Below, piece by piece: positions 56,457 to 64,000 of a stretch of 64,000 bases of DNA. Under the pieces are notes generated by a model. The model was not told where the DNA came from and did no database searches. It worked only from the letters and a program-made list of their open reading frames with translations. Made by a program: the position numbers and the translations under genes. The stretch is from Saccharothrix luteola (GTDB taxonomy: Bacteria > Actinomycetota > Actinomycetes > Mycobacteriales > Pseudonocardiaceae), in assembly GCF_020859565.1 (NCBI RefSeq), contig NZ_JAJHUO010000038.1, positions 29,973 through 93,972 on the forward strand, written 5' to 3'. The first letter of the stretch is position 1, and each line of letters starts with the position of its first letter.

Positions 56457-57017
56457 GTGCCGGTCAACGACATGCTCGAGGCGAAGATCAACCACGGCTT
56501 CACCCACCTGGACGTCGACGGCGACGGGCTGCTCACCGAGCAGGACCACGTCCTGATGGGCAGAAGGGCCGCGGAAGCCCTCGGGCACGCGCCCGACTCG
56601 CCGCAGGAGCAGCGCATCGTCGACGCCTACCTGCGGATCTGGCACGACCTGCACCTGCCGCACATCCCGGGCGGCGGCACGGCCATCTCGCGCGAGCAGT
56701 TCCTCGCCTCCACCGGCTCCCTCGCCGACGACCCGGACGCCGCGCTGGCCAGCGTCGGCGCGGTCGCCGAGGCGTTCCTGGCCATCGCCGACACCGACGT
56801 CGACGGCCGGGTGAGCCCGGCCGAGTACCTCGTGTTCCAGCGCGGGCACTTCCCCGGCCTGACCGAAGCCGAAGCCGCGGAGGCGTTCGAGCACCTCGAC
56901 TCGGACGGCGACGGCTACCTCACCGCCGAGGAGTTCACGCGCGCGTGCGTCGAGTTCTGGTCCAGCACCGACCCGGGCGCGCCGGGCAACTGGTGGATGG
57001 GCCGTCCCGTGGCGTGA
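56457..57017 (+). CDS. EF-hand calcium-binding protein (calerythrin-like)
   Basis: A 186-aa cytoplasmic protein with three clear EF-hand loops: DVDGDGLLTEQD, DTDVDGRVSPAE and DSDGDGYLTAEE. A fourth degenerate one lies around GGTAISREQF. The arrangement is that of calerythrin and other actinobacterial calcium buffers or sensors. The start is taken as GTG at 56457 because GGAGG lies 5 nt upstream; an ATG at 56340 would add an unconserved N-terminus. The LysR gene lies upstream. Confidence 0.9.
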   Translation: MPVNDMLEAKINHGFTHLDVDGDGLLTEQDHVLMGRRAAEALGHAPDSPQEQRIVDAYLRIWHDLHLPHIPGGGTAISREQFLASTGSLADDPDAALASVGAVAEAFLAIADTDVDGRVSPAEYLVFQRGHFPGLTEAEAAEAFEHLDSDGDGYLTAEEFTRACVEFWSSTDPGAPGNWWMGRPVA

Positions 57018-57074
57018 TCCGGCCGCCGGCGGACCGGTCCGGGCTCGGGGACGACCCGACCCGGCCGGTCGCGG

Positions 57075-57737
57075 TCACCGCACCGCGATGTCCTCCGGGA
57101 ATCGCGGGTCGATCTCGTAGTGGGTGTCGAACTGGCTGCTGAAACCGGTCACGCGGACCGTCCGACCCACGACGAGACCGGTGAGGTCGATGCCGGTCGG
57201 GGTGTTGACGAAGATCGTCAGCTCGCCGGAACCGTCGTCCACGAAGAACTTGTGTCCGTACGGCAGGTCCGACTCCGGCGCCCGGGTGACCGTGGCGGCC
57301 ACGCGCACCAGCAGCCCTTCGGTGGTCTCCCCGACCGCGCCCGTGGCCAGCGGCGCCGGACGGACCGAAGGACCCCTGCCGTGCACGCGGACCGCGGCCG
57401 GGTCGGCGGGCACGAGGACGAGCAACCCGTAGCTGTCGCGCAGCGTGCCGGTCACCCGCACCTTGTCGCGCGGCGTGACGCCCAGGTCCACCGGGACGCT
57501 CACGTAGATCCCCGCGCCGCGGTCCTGGATCGCGAAGCCCCGGTCGAAGAAGCTGGACTCGAACGCGCCCGAGGGCGTCGTGGCCGTGCCGCCGACGGTG
57601 ACCACCGTCCCCAGGGGCAAGCTCCGCGCGTGGCGGATGGACACCACGTGCCCCGACGCCTCGGCCGGCGCCGCCAGCCCCACCGAGACGAGCACCAGGA
57701 CCAACACCGAGGCGATACCGCGCGGCACCCGACGCAT
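57075..57737 (-). CDS. Secreted protein with OB-fold domains
   Basis: A 220-aa exported protein with signal peptide (GIASVLVLVLVSVGLAAPAEAS). Two OB-fold-like parts follow: GTVVTVGGTATTPSGAF, VTPRDKVRVTGTL, then GLLVRVAATVTRAPESDLPYGHKFFVDDGSGELTIFVNTPTG, VVGRTVRVTGFSSQFDTHYEIDPRFPEDI. The second resembles the domains attached to secreted nucleases and phosphoesterases, but no enzyme is present here. It is separated from the rhamnose operon by 119 nt on the same strand. GGAAGGGG precedes the ATG. Confidence 0.8.
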   Translation of the reverse strand: MRRVPRGIASVLVLVLVSVGLAAPAEASGHVVSIRHARSLPLGTVVTVGGTATTPSGAFESSFFDRGFAIQDRGAGIYVSVPVDLGVTPRDKVRVTGTLRDSYGLLVLVPADPAAVRVHGRGPSVRPAPLATGAVGETTEGLLVRVAATVTRAPESDLPYGHKFFVDDGSGELTIFVNTPTGIDLTGLVVGRTVRVTGFSSQFDTHYEIDPRFPEDIAVR

Positions 57738-57856
57738 GCCGAACCCCTTCCGACCGAGCCGTGCCGAGGTGGACCGGCTTCCCGCCACCATCGCGGTTCC
57801 GGGCGCCGTCCGCCGGCGGAAGGGCCGATCGGCTACGGGATCCCCACCCCCGGCGG

Positions 57857-59311
57857 TCAGGATCCGGCCAGGCGCTCCTCCGCGGCCCGCCACGCCCGGG
57901 GGTCGCCGCCCGCCTCGTACCGGACCAACCCGGCCGAGGACCGCACCACGTCCCGCAGGTCCCGCAGGCCACCGGTGACGACGCCCAACGCGCGGGCCTG
58001 GACCAGCGCGTTGCCGTAGGCGGCGGCCTCGACCGGTCCGGCCACGACCGGCAAGCCACAGGCATCCGCGGTGAGTTGGCAGAGCAGGCGGTTGCGCGCA
58101 CCGCCGCCCACGACGTGCACCACGTCGACCTGCCGTCCCGACAGCTCGGCGGCCTGGCGGACCGCCCGTCGGTGCGCCAGCGCCAAGCTGTCCACCACGC
58201 ACCGGACGATCGCCGCTCGTGTCGACGGCGGGGCCTGCCCCGTCCGCGCACAGGCTTCGCGGATGCGGGCGGGCATGTTCCCCGGCGGGATGAACGCCGG
58301 ATCGCCCGCGTCGACCACGGCGGCCGGCCCCGGCTCGGCGCCGGCTGCGTCGAGCAACCCCGCCAGGTCCGGATCGCCCCACTCGCGCAGGCACTCCTGC
58401 AACAACCACAGGCCCATCACGTTGCGCAGGTAGCGGACCGTGCCGTCCACGCCCGCTTCGTTGGAGAAGTTCGCCGCCCGACCGGCCTCCGTGAGCACCG
58501 GGGCGTCCAGCTCGACCCCGACCAGCGACCACGTCCCTGTGGCCACGTAGGCGAAGTTCCGCGTCGCGGCCGGCACGCCGACGACCGCCGACGCGGTGTC
58601 GTGCGATCCGACGGCCACCACCGGGACGGGCCCGGTCAGGCCGGTCTCCGCCAGGACGTGCTCGTGCAGCGTGCCGACCTCGGTCCCCGGCTCCACCAGC
58701 GGCGTGAGGAGCCCGTCGGCGATGTCCAGGCGCGCCGACAGCTCCGCCGACCACGTGCGCGTCCGCGCGTCGAGCAGGCCGGTGGTGGAGGCGTTGGTGA
58801 CCTCGGTGACGCCGGCGCCGGTGAGCCAGTGCGCGAGCAGGTCGGGGATGAGCAGCAACCGCCGCGCCGCGGCCAGTTGCGGCGTGCCGCGGGCCGCCGC
58901 CAACTGGTAGACGGTGTTGAACGGCAGCACCTGCAGCCCGGTGACCCGGTACAGGTCGGCCGCCGGCACTCGGGCGTGCACGGCCTCGGGCACGCCGTCG
59001 GTGCGCCGGTCGCGGTAGTGGACCGGGTTGCCCAGCAACGCGCCGGTGGCGTCGAGCAGGCCGTAGTCGACCGCCCACGAGTCGATGCCGACCGCGTCCA
59101 GCCGGGGTCCGGCCGCCCGCAGGCCGTCGAGCACGCCCCGGTACAGGCCCAGCACGTCCCAGTGCAGCGTGCCGCCGAGCCGCACCGGCCCGTTGGGGAA
59201 CCGGTGCGCCTCGACGAACGTCGCCCGACCGGGCGCGATGTCGAAGGCCATCACGCGTCCGCTCGACGCGCCGAGGTCGACCGCCGCGACCCGGACCGCA
59301 CCCCCGCCCAT
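57857..59311 (-). CDS. rhaB: L-rhamnulokinase
   Basis: A 484-aa FGGY-family sugar kinase that phosphorylates L-rhamnulose at C1. The N-terminal phosphate loop is VAAVDLGASSGRVMAF; DSWAVDYGLLDATG and the rhamnulokinase-typical HYRDRRTDGVP follow. Catalytic Asp region VAVGSHDTASAV and C-terminal VHVVGGGARNRLLCQLTADACG are present. Its ATG overlaps the aldolase gene stop by 1 nt. Together with the isomerase and aldolase it makes a complete rhamnose catabolic set. Confidence 0.94.
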   Translation of the reverse strand: MGGGAVRVAAVDLGASSGRVMAFDIAPGRATFVEAHRFPNGPVRLGGTLHWDVLGLYRGVLDGLRAAGPRLDAVGIDSWAVDYGLLDATGALLGNPVHYRDRRTDGVPEAVHARVPAADLYRVTGLQVLPFNTVYQLAAARGTPQLAAARRLLLIPDLLAHWLTGAGVTEVTNASTTGLLDARTRTWSAELSARLDIADGLLTPLVEPGTEVGTLHEHVLAETGLTGPVPVVAVGSHDTASAVVGVPAATRNFAYVATGTWSLVGVELDAPVLTEAGRAANFSNEAGVDGTVRYLRNVMGLWLLQECLREWGDPDLAGLLDAAGAEPGPAAVVDAGDPAFIPPGNMPARIREACARTGQAPPSTRAAIVRCVVDSLALAHRRAVRQAAELSGRQVDVVHVVGGGARNRLLCQLTADACGLPVVAGPVEAAAYGNALVQARALGVVTGGLRDLRDVVRSSAGLVRYEAGGDPRAWRAAEERLAGS

Positions 59312-61350
59312 CAGCGCAGGAAGGCGGCGGCGACGCCGGAGTCGACGGGCACGTGCAGGCCGGTGGTCTGGGACAGGTCGCCGCCGGCGAGCGCGAAGAC
59401 GGCGGCGGCGACGTGTTCGGGCAGCACCTCGCGACCCAGCAGCGTGCGCTTGGCGTAGTACGCGCCCAGATCCTCTTCCTTGACCCCGTACACGGCGGCC
59501 CGCTGCGCGCCCCAGCCACCGGCGAAGATGCCCGAACCGCGCACCACGCCGTCGGGGTTGACGCCGTTGACCCGGATGCCGTGCGGGCCCAGCTCGGCGG
59601 CCAGCAGCCGCACCTGGTGCGCCTGGTCGGCCTTGGTCGCGCCATAGGCGACGTTGTTGGGCCCGGCGAACACGCCGTTCTTGCTGGAGATGTAGACGAC
59701 GTCGCCGCCCATGCCCTGCTCGATCATCACCTTCGCGGCGGCCCGCGACACCAGGAACGACCCGCGCGCCATCACGTCGTGCTGGAGGTCCCAGTCGCGC
59801 ACGGTCGTCTCGAGCAGCGGCTTGGAGATCGACAGGCCGGCGTTGTTCACGACCAGGTCGACGCCGCCGAACGCGAGCACCGCCTCGGCGAACGCCCGCT
59901 CCACCGCCGCCTCGTCCGACACGTCCGCGGCCACGCCGATCGCCACGTCCGCGTCGCCGATGCCCTCGGCGACCGCCGCCGCGCGGTCCCCGTCGAGGTC
60001 CGAGACGACCACGCACGCGCCCTCGGCGGCCAACCGCTCGGCGATGGCCTTGCCGATGCCCGACCCCGCGCCGGTCACCAGCGCCACCCGCGTGGCCAGC
60101 GGCTTCGGCTTGGGCATCCGGGCCAGCTTGGCCTCCTCCAAGGCCCAGTACTCGATGCGGAACTTCTCCGACTCCGGGATCGGCCGATAAGTCGACACGG
60201 ATTCCGCGCCGCGCATCACGTTGATCGCGTTGACGTAGAACTCGCCCGCCACCCGCGCGGTCTGCTTCGTGCGGCCGAACGAGAACATGCCGACACCGGG
60301 CACCAGCACGATCGCCGGGTCCGCACCGCGCATCGCCGGCGAGTCCGGGGTCGCGTGCCGCTCGTAGTAGGCGCGGTAGTCCTCCCGGTACGCGGCGTGC
60401 AGCTCCTTGAGCCGCTTGGTGATCTCCTCGACGGTCGCGCTCGCGGGCAGGTCGACCACCAGCGGCTTGACCTTGGTGCGCAGGAAGTGGTCCGGGCACG
60501 ACGTGCCCAACTCGGCCAGCGGCGCGAGCTTCGCCCGGGACAGGAAGTCCAGCACCACGTCGGCGTCGGTGAAGTGCCCCACCTGCGGCAGGTCGGTCGA
60601 CGCGAGGCCGCGGACCGCGGGGAAGATCGCCGCCGCCTTGGCCCGCCGCTCGGCCTCGGGCAGCGGCTCGTTGCCGGGCACCACCGCGCCGAACGGCTCG
60701 GCCGAACCGTGCTTCGCCAGGAACTCCTCCGCGGTCCGGATGATCTCCGCCGAGTGCGCCTCGCACTCCTCGGACGTGTCGCCCCACGCGGTGATCCCGT
60801 GCCCGCCCAGCACGCACCCGATCGCCCGCGGGTTCGCCGCCTTGATCGCCGCGATGTCCAGGCCGAGCTGGAAACCGGGCCGACGCCAGTCCACCCACGC
60901 CACCCGGTCGCCGAAGCACCGCTCGGTCAGCTCCTCCCCGTCGGCCGCCGTCGCCAGCGCGATGCCCGAGTCGGGGTGCAGGTGGTCCACGTGCGGCGCG
61001 TCGACCAGCCCGTGCATGGCCGTGTCGATCGACGGCGCCGCGCCGCCCTTGCCGTGCAGGCAGTAGTCGAACGCGGCGACCATCTCGTCCTCGCGGTCCA
61101 CGCCCGGGTAGACGTCCACGAGCGCGCGCAGCCGGTCCAGGCGCAGCACCGCCAGGCCGGCGGTGGTGAGGGTGCCCAGGTCGCCGCCCGAGCCCTTCAC
61201 CCACAGCAGCTCGACCGGGTCACCGGTGACCGGGTCGGTGTCGCTGCCCTTCGCGGAGGTGTTGCCGCCCGCGTAGTTGGTGTTGCGCGGATCGGCGCCC
61301 AGCCGGTTCGAGCGGGCGACCAGCGCCGCGGCGGTCGTATTGTCGGTCAT
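59311..61350 (-). CDS. Bifunctional rhamnulose-1-phosphate aldolase / lactaldehyde dehydrogenase
   Basis: A 679-aa fusion. Residues 1-420 are a class II aldolase domain that splits rhamnulose 1-phosphate into dihydroxyacetone phosphate and L-lactaldehyde: NYAGGNTSAKG, LWVKGSGGDLG, MHGLVDAPHVDHLHPDS (zinc His), CVLGGHGITAWG. Residues about 430-679 are an SDR domain (ALVTGAGSGIGKAIAERL, VNNAGLSIS, ISSKNG, YGATK) that oxidises lactaldehyde. The same fusion is known in many actinobacteria and in Sphingomonas/Bacillus-type pathways. It ends at the kinase gene. Confidence 0.92.
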   Translation of the reverse strand: MTDNTTAAALVARSNRLGADPRNTNYAGGNTSAKGSDTDPVTGDPVELLWVKGSGGDLGTLTTAGLAVLRLDRLRALVDVYPGVDREDEMVAAFDYCLHGKGGAAPSIDTAMHGLVDAPHVDHLHPDSGIALATAADGEELTERCFGDRVAWVDWRRPGFQLGLDIAAIKAANPRAIGCVLGGHGITAWGDTSEECEAHSAEIIRTAEEFLAKHGSAEPFGAVVPGNEPLPEAERRAKAAAIFPAVRGLASTDLPQVGHFTDADVVLDFLSRAKLAPLAELGTSCPDHFLRTKVKPLVVDLPASATVEEITKRLKELHAAYREDYRAYYERHATPDSPAMRGADPAIVLVPGVGMFSFGRTKQTARVAGEFYVNAINVMRGAESVSTYRPIPESEKFRIEYWALEEAKLARMPKPKPLATRVALVTGAGSGIGKAIAERLAAEGACVVVSDLDGDRAAAVAEGIGDADVAIGVAADVSDEAAVERAFAEAVLAFGGVDLVVNNAGLSISKPLLETTVRDWDLQHDVMARGSFLVSRAAAKVMIEQGMGGDVVYISSKNGVFAGPNNVAYGATKADQAHQVRLLAAELGPHGIRVNGVNPDGVVRGSGIFAGGWGAQRAAVYGVKEEDLGAYYAKRTLLGREVLPEHVAAAVFALAGGDLSQTTGLHVPVDSGVAAAFLR

Positions 61351-61398
61351 CTGCGGGAAGCTCCTCGTGGGGCGAGCGGTGGCGAGGGTGTCGGGAGG

Positions 61399-62559
61399 TC
61401 AGACCCAGCCGGCCTGCGTGCCGCCGACGCGCGCGGCGGCGATCTCGACGGCGTAGCCGGACGCGCGGTAGGCGGCCATCGGGTCGCGGGGGAGGCCCTT
61501 GGCCTCGCGGCGGTCGGCCAGCACGCCGCGCACGTCGGTGTGGAAGGCGTCCATCAGCACGTCGTGCGCGCCGATCACGTCACCGGCGTCCTGGGCGGCG
61601 GCCAGCGCCCCGGTGTCGACGAGCAGCGCCTTGGCCAACGCCTGCTCGACGTTGAGGACCGACCGGACCTGGCCCGCGATCTTGTCCTCGATGTTGTGGC
61701 ACTGGTCGAGCATGAAGTTCACCCCCGACTCAGGGCGGTGCGCGCCGACCGCGACGATCTCGACCATGATCCGGAACAGCTGGAACGGGTCGGCCGACCC
61801 CACGATCAGGTCGTCGTCGGCGTAGAAGCGGGAGTTGAAGTCGAACGCGCCGAGCCTGCCCGCCCGCAGCAGCTGCATGACGATGAACTCGATGTTCGTG
61901 CCCGGCGCGTGGTGGCCCGTGTCGAGCACGACCTGCGCGCGCTCGCCGAGCGCCTGGCAGTGCAGCAGGGCCGTGCCCCAGTCGGGGATGTCCATCGCGT
62001 AGAAGTACGGCTCGAAGAACTTGTACTCCAGCAGCAGCCGCTGGTCGGGCCCCAGCGCGGCGTAGATCTCCGTCAACGCGCCGGCCAGCCGGTCCTGCCG
62101 GGCGCGCAGCGAGTCCTGCCCCGGGTAGTTCGTGCCGTCGGGCAGCCACAGCTTCAGGTCGGCCGAGCCGGTCTGCGCCATCACCTCCACGCAGTCGAGG
62201 TGGTGCGCGACGGCCTTGGCCCGCACGCGCGGGTCCGAGTGCGTCAGCGAGCCGAGCCGGTAGTCGTCGTCCTGGAAGAGGTTCGAGTTGATCGCGCCGA
62301 TCCGCACGCCGTGCTCGTCGGCGTGGGCGGCCAGCGCCGCGAAGTCCTCGACCCGGTCCCACGGGATGTGCAGCGACACCCGCGGTGCGAGCCCCGTCAG
62401 GGCGTGCACGCGCGCGGCGTCGGCGATCTTCTCGAACGGGTCGCGCGGCGTGCCCGGTGTGGTGAACACCTTGAACCTGGTGCCGGAGTTCCCGTACGCC
62501 CAGCTCGGCACCTCGATGGTGAACCCGTCGAGTTCCGACAGCACCTCCTGCAGGGACAT
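61399..62559 (-). CDS. rhaI: L-rhamnose isomerase (RhaI type)
   Basis: A 386-aa TIM-barrel sugar isomerase that converts L-rhamnose to L-rhamnulose. It belongs to the Pseudomonas stutzeri/Bacillus type, not E. coli RhaA: FTIEVPSWAYGNSGTRFKVF, INSNLFQDDDYRLGSL, LWLPDGTNYPGQDSLRAR, EYKFFEPYFYAMDIPDWG, DTGHHAPGTNIEF and NSRFYADDDLIVGSADPFQLF. The metal ligands (Glu, Asp, His) fall in these segments. ATG at 62559 with GAGAGGAA upstream; the adjacent GTG is less likely. It heads the operon, divergent from the LacI regulator. Confidence 0.95.
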   Translation of the reverse strand: MSLQEVLSELDGFTIEVPSWAYGNSGTRFKVFTTPGTPRDPFEKIADAARVHALTGLAPRVSLHIPWDRVEDFAALAAHADEHGVRIGAINSNLFQDDDYRLGSLTHSDPRVRAKAVAHHLDCVEVMAQTGSADLKLWLPDGTNYPGQDSLRARQDRLAGALTEIYAALGPDQRLLLEYKFFEPYFYAMDIPDWGTALLHCQALGERAQVVLDTGHHAPGTNIEFIVMQLLRAGRLGAFDFNSRFYADDDLIVGSADPFQLFRIMVEIVAVGAHRPESGVNFMLDQCHNIEDKIAGQVRSVLNVEQALAKALLVDTGALAAAQDAGDVIGAHDVLMDAFHTDVRGVLADRREAKGLPRDPMAAYRASGYAVEIAAARVGGTQAGWV

Positions 62560-62616
62560 CACGCGTTCCTCTCGGCAGCGGGGTCAACCGGTGTGGCGCC
62601 GACGGTAGCCGACCTT

Positions 62617-62628
62617 GGAACGTTTCAC
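62617..62628. promoter_or_regulatory. Rhamnose regulator box TGGAACGTTTCA
   Basis: A near-palindrome (10/12) with a central AACGTT, between the divergent rhaI and LacI-regulator genes, 58 bp upstream of rhaI. A partial copy GGGGACGTTTCA lies at 62707-62718, nearer to the regulator gene. Confidence 0.6.
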
Positions 62629-62755
62629 AACGGCCCTGACGAGGGTGAAATCGGTCGACCGGCACACCGTTGTCACCCTGCTAGGCTTCGCCGGAACGCA
62701 GGTTCGGGGGACGTTTCAGCTCCGACTCGCGTCGCTCACGAAGGAGGGTGGGGCG

Positions 62756-63781
62756 GTGTCCGCGCCGAGCATGAAGGATGTCGCCGCGCACGCGGGCGTG
62801 GCCGTTGGCACGGTGTCGAACGTGCTCAACCACCCGGAGCTGGTCGCCGAGAGCACTCGCAAGCGGGTGCAGGACGCGATCGCCGAGCTGGGCTTCGTGC
62901 GCAACGAGTCGGCGCGCCAACTGCGCGGCGGCACGAGCCGCACCCTCGCCTACGTCGTGCTCGACACCCGCAACCCCTTCTTCACCGACGTGGCCGCCGG
63001 CGCGCAGCAGGTGGCGGAAGGCGCCGGTCTCGCGATGTTCCTGTGCGACGGCGGTGAGGACCCGACCCGCCAGGCCAGGTACCTCGACCTGCTCGAGCAG
63101 CAGCGGGTGGAGGGCATCCTCATCACGCCGGTCGACGCGGAGGACCCGCGCCTGGCCGCGCTGGCCCGCCGGGGGACGCCGGTCGTGGTCGTCGACCGCG
63201 GCGCGGGACCGGACCGCTGCTCGGTGTCGGTGGACGACGTGCTCGGCGGCGACCTCGCCGCGTCCCACCTGCTCGACGCCGGGCACCGCCGGATCGCCTT
63301 CGTCGGCGGTCCGCGCTCGATCGGCCAGGTGGCCGACCGCCTGACGGGCGCCGAACGGGCCCTCGCCCGCGCCGGCGCCGAGCCGCTCACCGTGCTGGAG
63401 ACGGCGCGCCTCGACGTCGCCGAGGGCAGGCGGGCGGGTGAACGGCTGGCCGGCCTGCCCGCGTCCCGGCGTCCGACCGCCGCGTTCTGCGCCAACGACA
63501 TGCTCGCGCTCGGCCTGCTCCAGCAGGCGGTCCGGCTCGGCCTGCGCGTGCCGCAGGACCTGGCGATCGTCGGCTACGACGACATCGAGTTCGCGGCCGC
63601 GGCGGCGGTGCCGCTGACGTCGGTCGCCCAGCCGCGCCAGCTCCTCGGCCGCACGGCGGCGGAGATGCTGCTGGCCGAGGCGCGGCACCCGAAGGGGCAC
63701 GTGCACCAGCAGCGGGTGTTCGAGCCCGAACTGGTGGTGCGCGAGTCCACCAGCATGCGTCGACTGGACGGCGTCGCCTGA
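62756..63781 (+). CDS. LacI-family regulator of the rhamnose operon
   Basis: A 341-aa LacI-type regulator: helix-turn-helix MKDVAAHAGVAVGTVSNVLNHPELVAESTRKRVQDAIAELGFVRNESARQLR then a sugar-binding domain with TLAYVVLDTRNPFFTDVA, GHRRIAFVGG and PTAAFCANDMLALGLLQ. Divergent transcription and AACGTT sites in the shared gap indicate control of the rhamnose genes and itself; the effector is probably rhamnose or rhamnulose, inferred. GTG at 62756 follows AAGGAGGG. Confidence 0.92.
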   Translation: MSAPSMKDVAAHAGVAVGTVSNVLNHPELVAESTRKRVQDAIAELGFVRNESARQLRGGTSRTLAYVVLDTRNPFFTDVAAGAQQVAEGAGLAMFLCDGGEDPTRQARYLDLLEQQRVEGILITPVDAEDPRLAALARRGTPVVVVDRGAGPDRCSVSVDDVLGGDLAASHLLDAGHRRIAFVGGPRSIGQVADRLTGAERALARAGAEPLTVLETARLDVAEGRRAGERLAGLPASRRPTAAFCANDMLALGLLQQAVRLGLRVPQDLAIVGYDDIEFAAAAAVPLTSVAQPRQLLGRTAAEMLLAEARHPKGHVHQQRVFEPELVVRESTSMRRLDGVA

Positions 63782-64000
63782 TCGGGTGACGGGACCGCCG
63801 AGTGCCGTCCGGATGTCTTCCCGGTCCGCGGGAGTGGCGTCCGGGAGCGTTTCCAGATTAGAAGTGACGCGCGGTCGCGCGCGGAAATTGCGCGCATCTT
63901 ATTGAAACGTACCATCGTCACCGCTGCCCGTTTGAGCACGATGCCGCAACGATGAACAACTCATCTCCGCGGAGTTGTCGGCCCGCCATTGACGATTCCT
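63782..64000. other. Gene-free right edge of the window
   Basis: 219 bp with a locally AT-richer stretch from 63841 to 63960 and an operator-like TGAAACGTACCA at 63903-63914. No gene is seen; a plus-strand gene probably starts just beyond the edge. Confidence 0.5.
63903..63914. promoter_or_regulatory. Second rhamnose-type box TGAAACGTACCA
   Basis: Matches TGAAACGTTCCA, the reverse complement of the box at 62617-62628, in 11 of 12 positions. It lies after the regulator gene, likely upstream of the next gene to the right, which may be a rhamnose transporter. Confidence 0.5.

Noticed and set aside
59353..63057. A 1234-codon open frame on the plus strand
   Set aside because: It lies opposite the rhamnose operon, which has complete, recognisable enzymes. 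The antisense product has no family features.
1..64000. CRISPR arrays, rRNA genes, prophage genes
   Set aside because: No regularly spaced repeats, no rRNA-like sequence and no phage structural or integrase genes were found; the only mobile element is the IS630-type copy.

Overview
The window is very GC-rich DNA with strong G/C preference at third codon positions, frequent GTG starts, Tat and Sec export signals, Thr-rich linkers, Rsb-like regulators and F420-type enzymes. This points to a filamentous actinobacterium, most likely of the Pseudonocardiales (Saccharothrix, Lentzea or Actinosynnema-like). The lineage is inferred from style, not from a marker gene.

Layout. 1-6400: a Tat-exported GH11 xylanase, a trypsin-like protease/STAND NTPase/beta-propeller giant, and an exported beta-propeller protein. 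6563-10959: a complete lasso peptide cluster on the minus strand, in the order precursor, cyclase, recognition element, leader peptidase, ABC exporter. The predicted 15-residue core LLQRNGRDRLIFSKN resembles citrulassins. 11268-14767: a five-gene signalling operon (LuxR-type regulator, RsbW-like ATPase, double-PAS histidine kinase, receiver-only protein, STAS protein) with a 20-bp perfect palindrome inside it. 14917-16871: DeoR regulator and MFS transporter. 16935-30000: mostly exported proteins, including a discoidin-domain protein, a multicopper oxidase with a membrane cupredoxin, a CBM2-CE2 esterase, an aromatic ammonia-lyase homologue whose MIO tripeptide is altered, and a PA14-GH2-LamG glycosidase. 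A perfect CebR-type box lies upstream of the last gene.

30000-39700: mixed housekeeping and accessory genes, including a ClpP-like protein lacking all three catalytic residues, an intact IS630-type element inserted at a TA, three methyltransferases, a MOSC protein, an AIM24 protein, an XRE regulator/methionine aminopeptidase pair with twin mirror operators, and a broken GH2-type glycosidase remnant. 39759-44186: divergent rhamnogalacturonan lyase and GH43-ricin genes. 44434-51791: an unusual module with three tRNA-like genes, a zinc-ribbon SDR, a leucine-rich-repeat protein, a double AAA (MoxR-like) ATPase, an HExxH/VWA protein and an unknown protein. 51878-57737: an ECF sigma factor with a membrane partner, a lipoprotein, an SDR/LysR pair, an EF-hand protein and an OB-fold protein. 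57857-63781: an L-rhamnose catabolic operon (isomerase, aldolase/dehydrogenase fusion, kinase) with a divergent LacI regulator and matching operators.

Functionally the window joins plant cell-wall breakdown (xylan, acetyl-xylan, rhamnogalacturonan, arabinan-type side chains) to use of the released rhamnose. The lasso cluster and the tRNA-like/LRR/AAA/VWA module are the most distinctive accessory systems.
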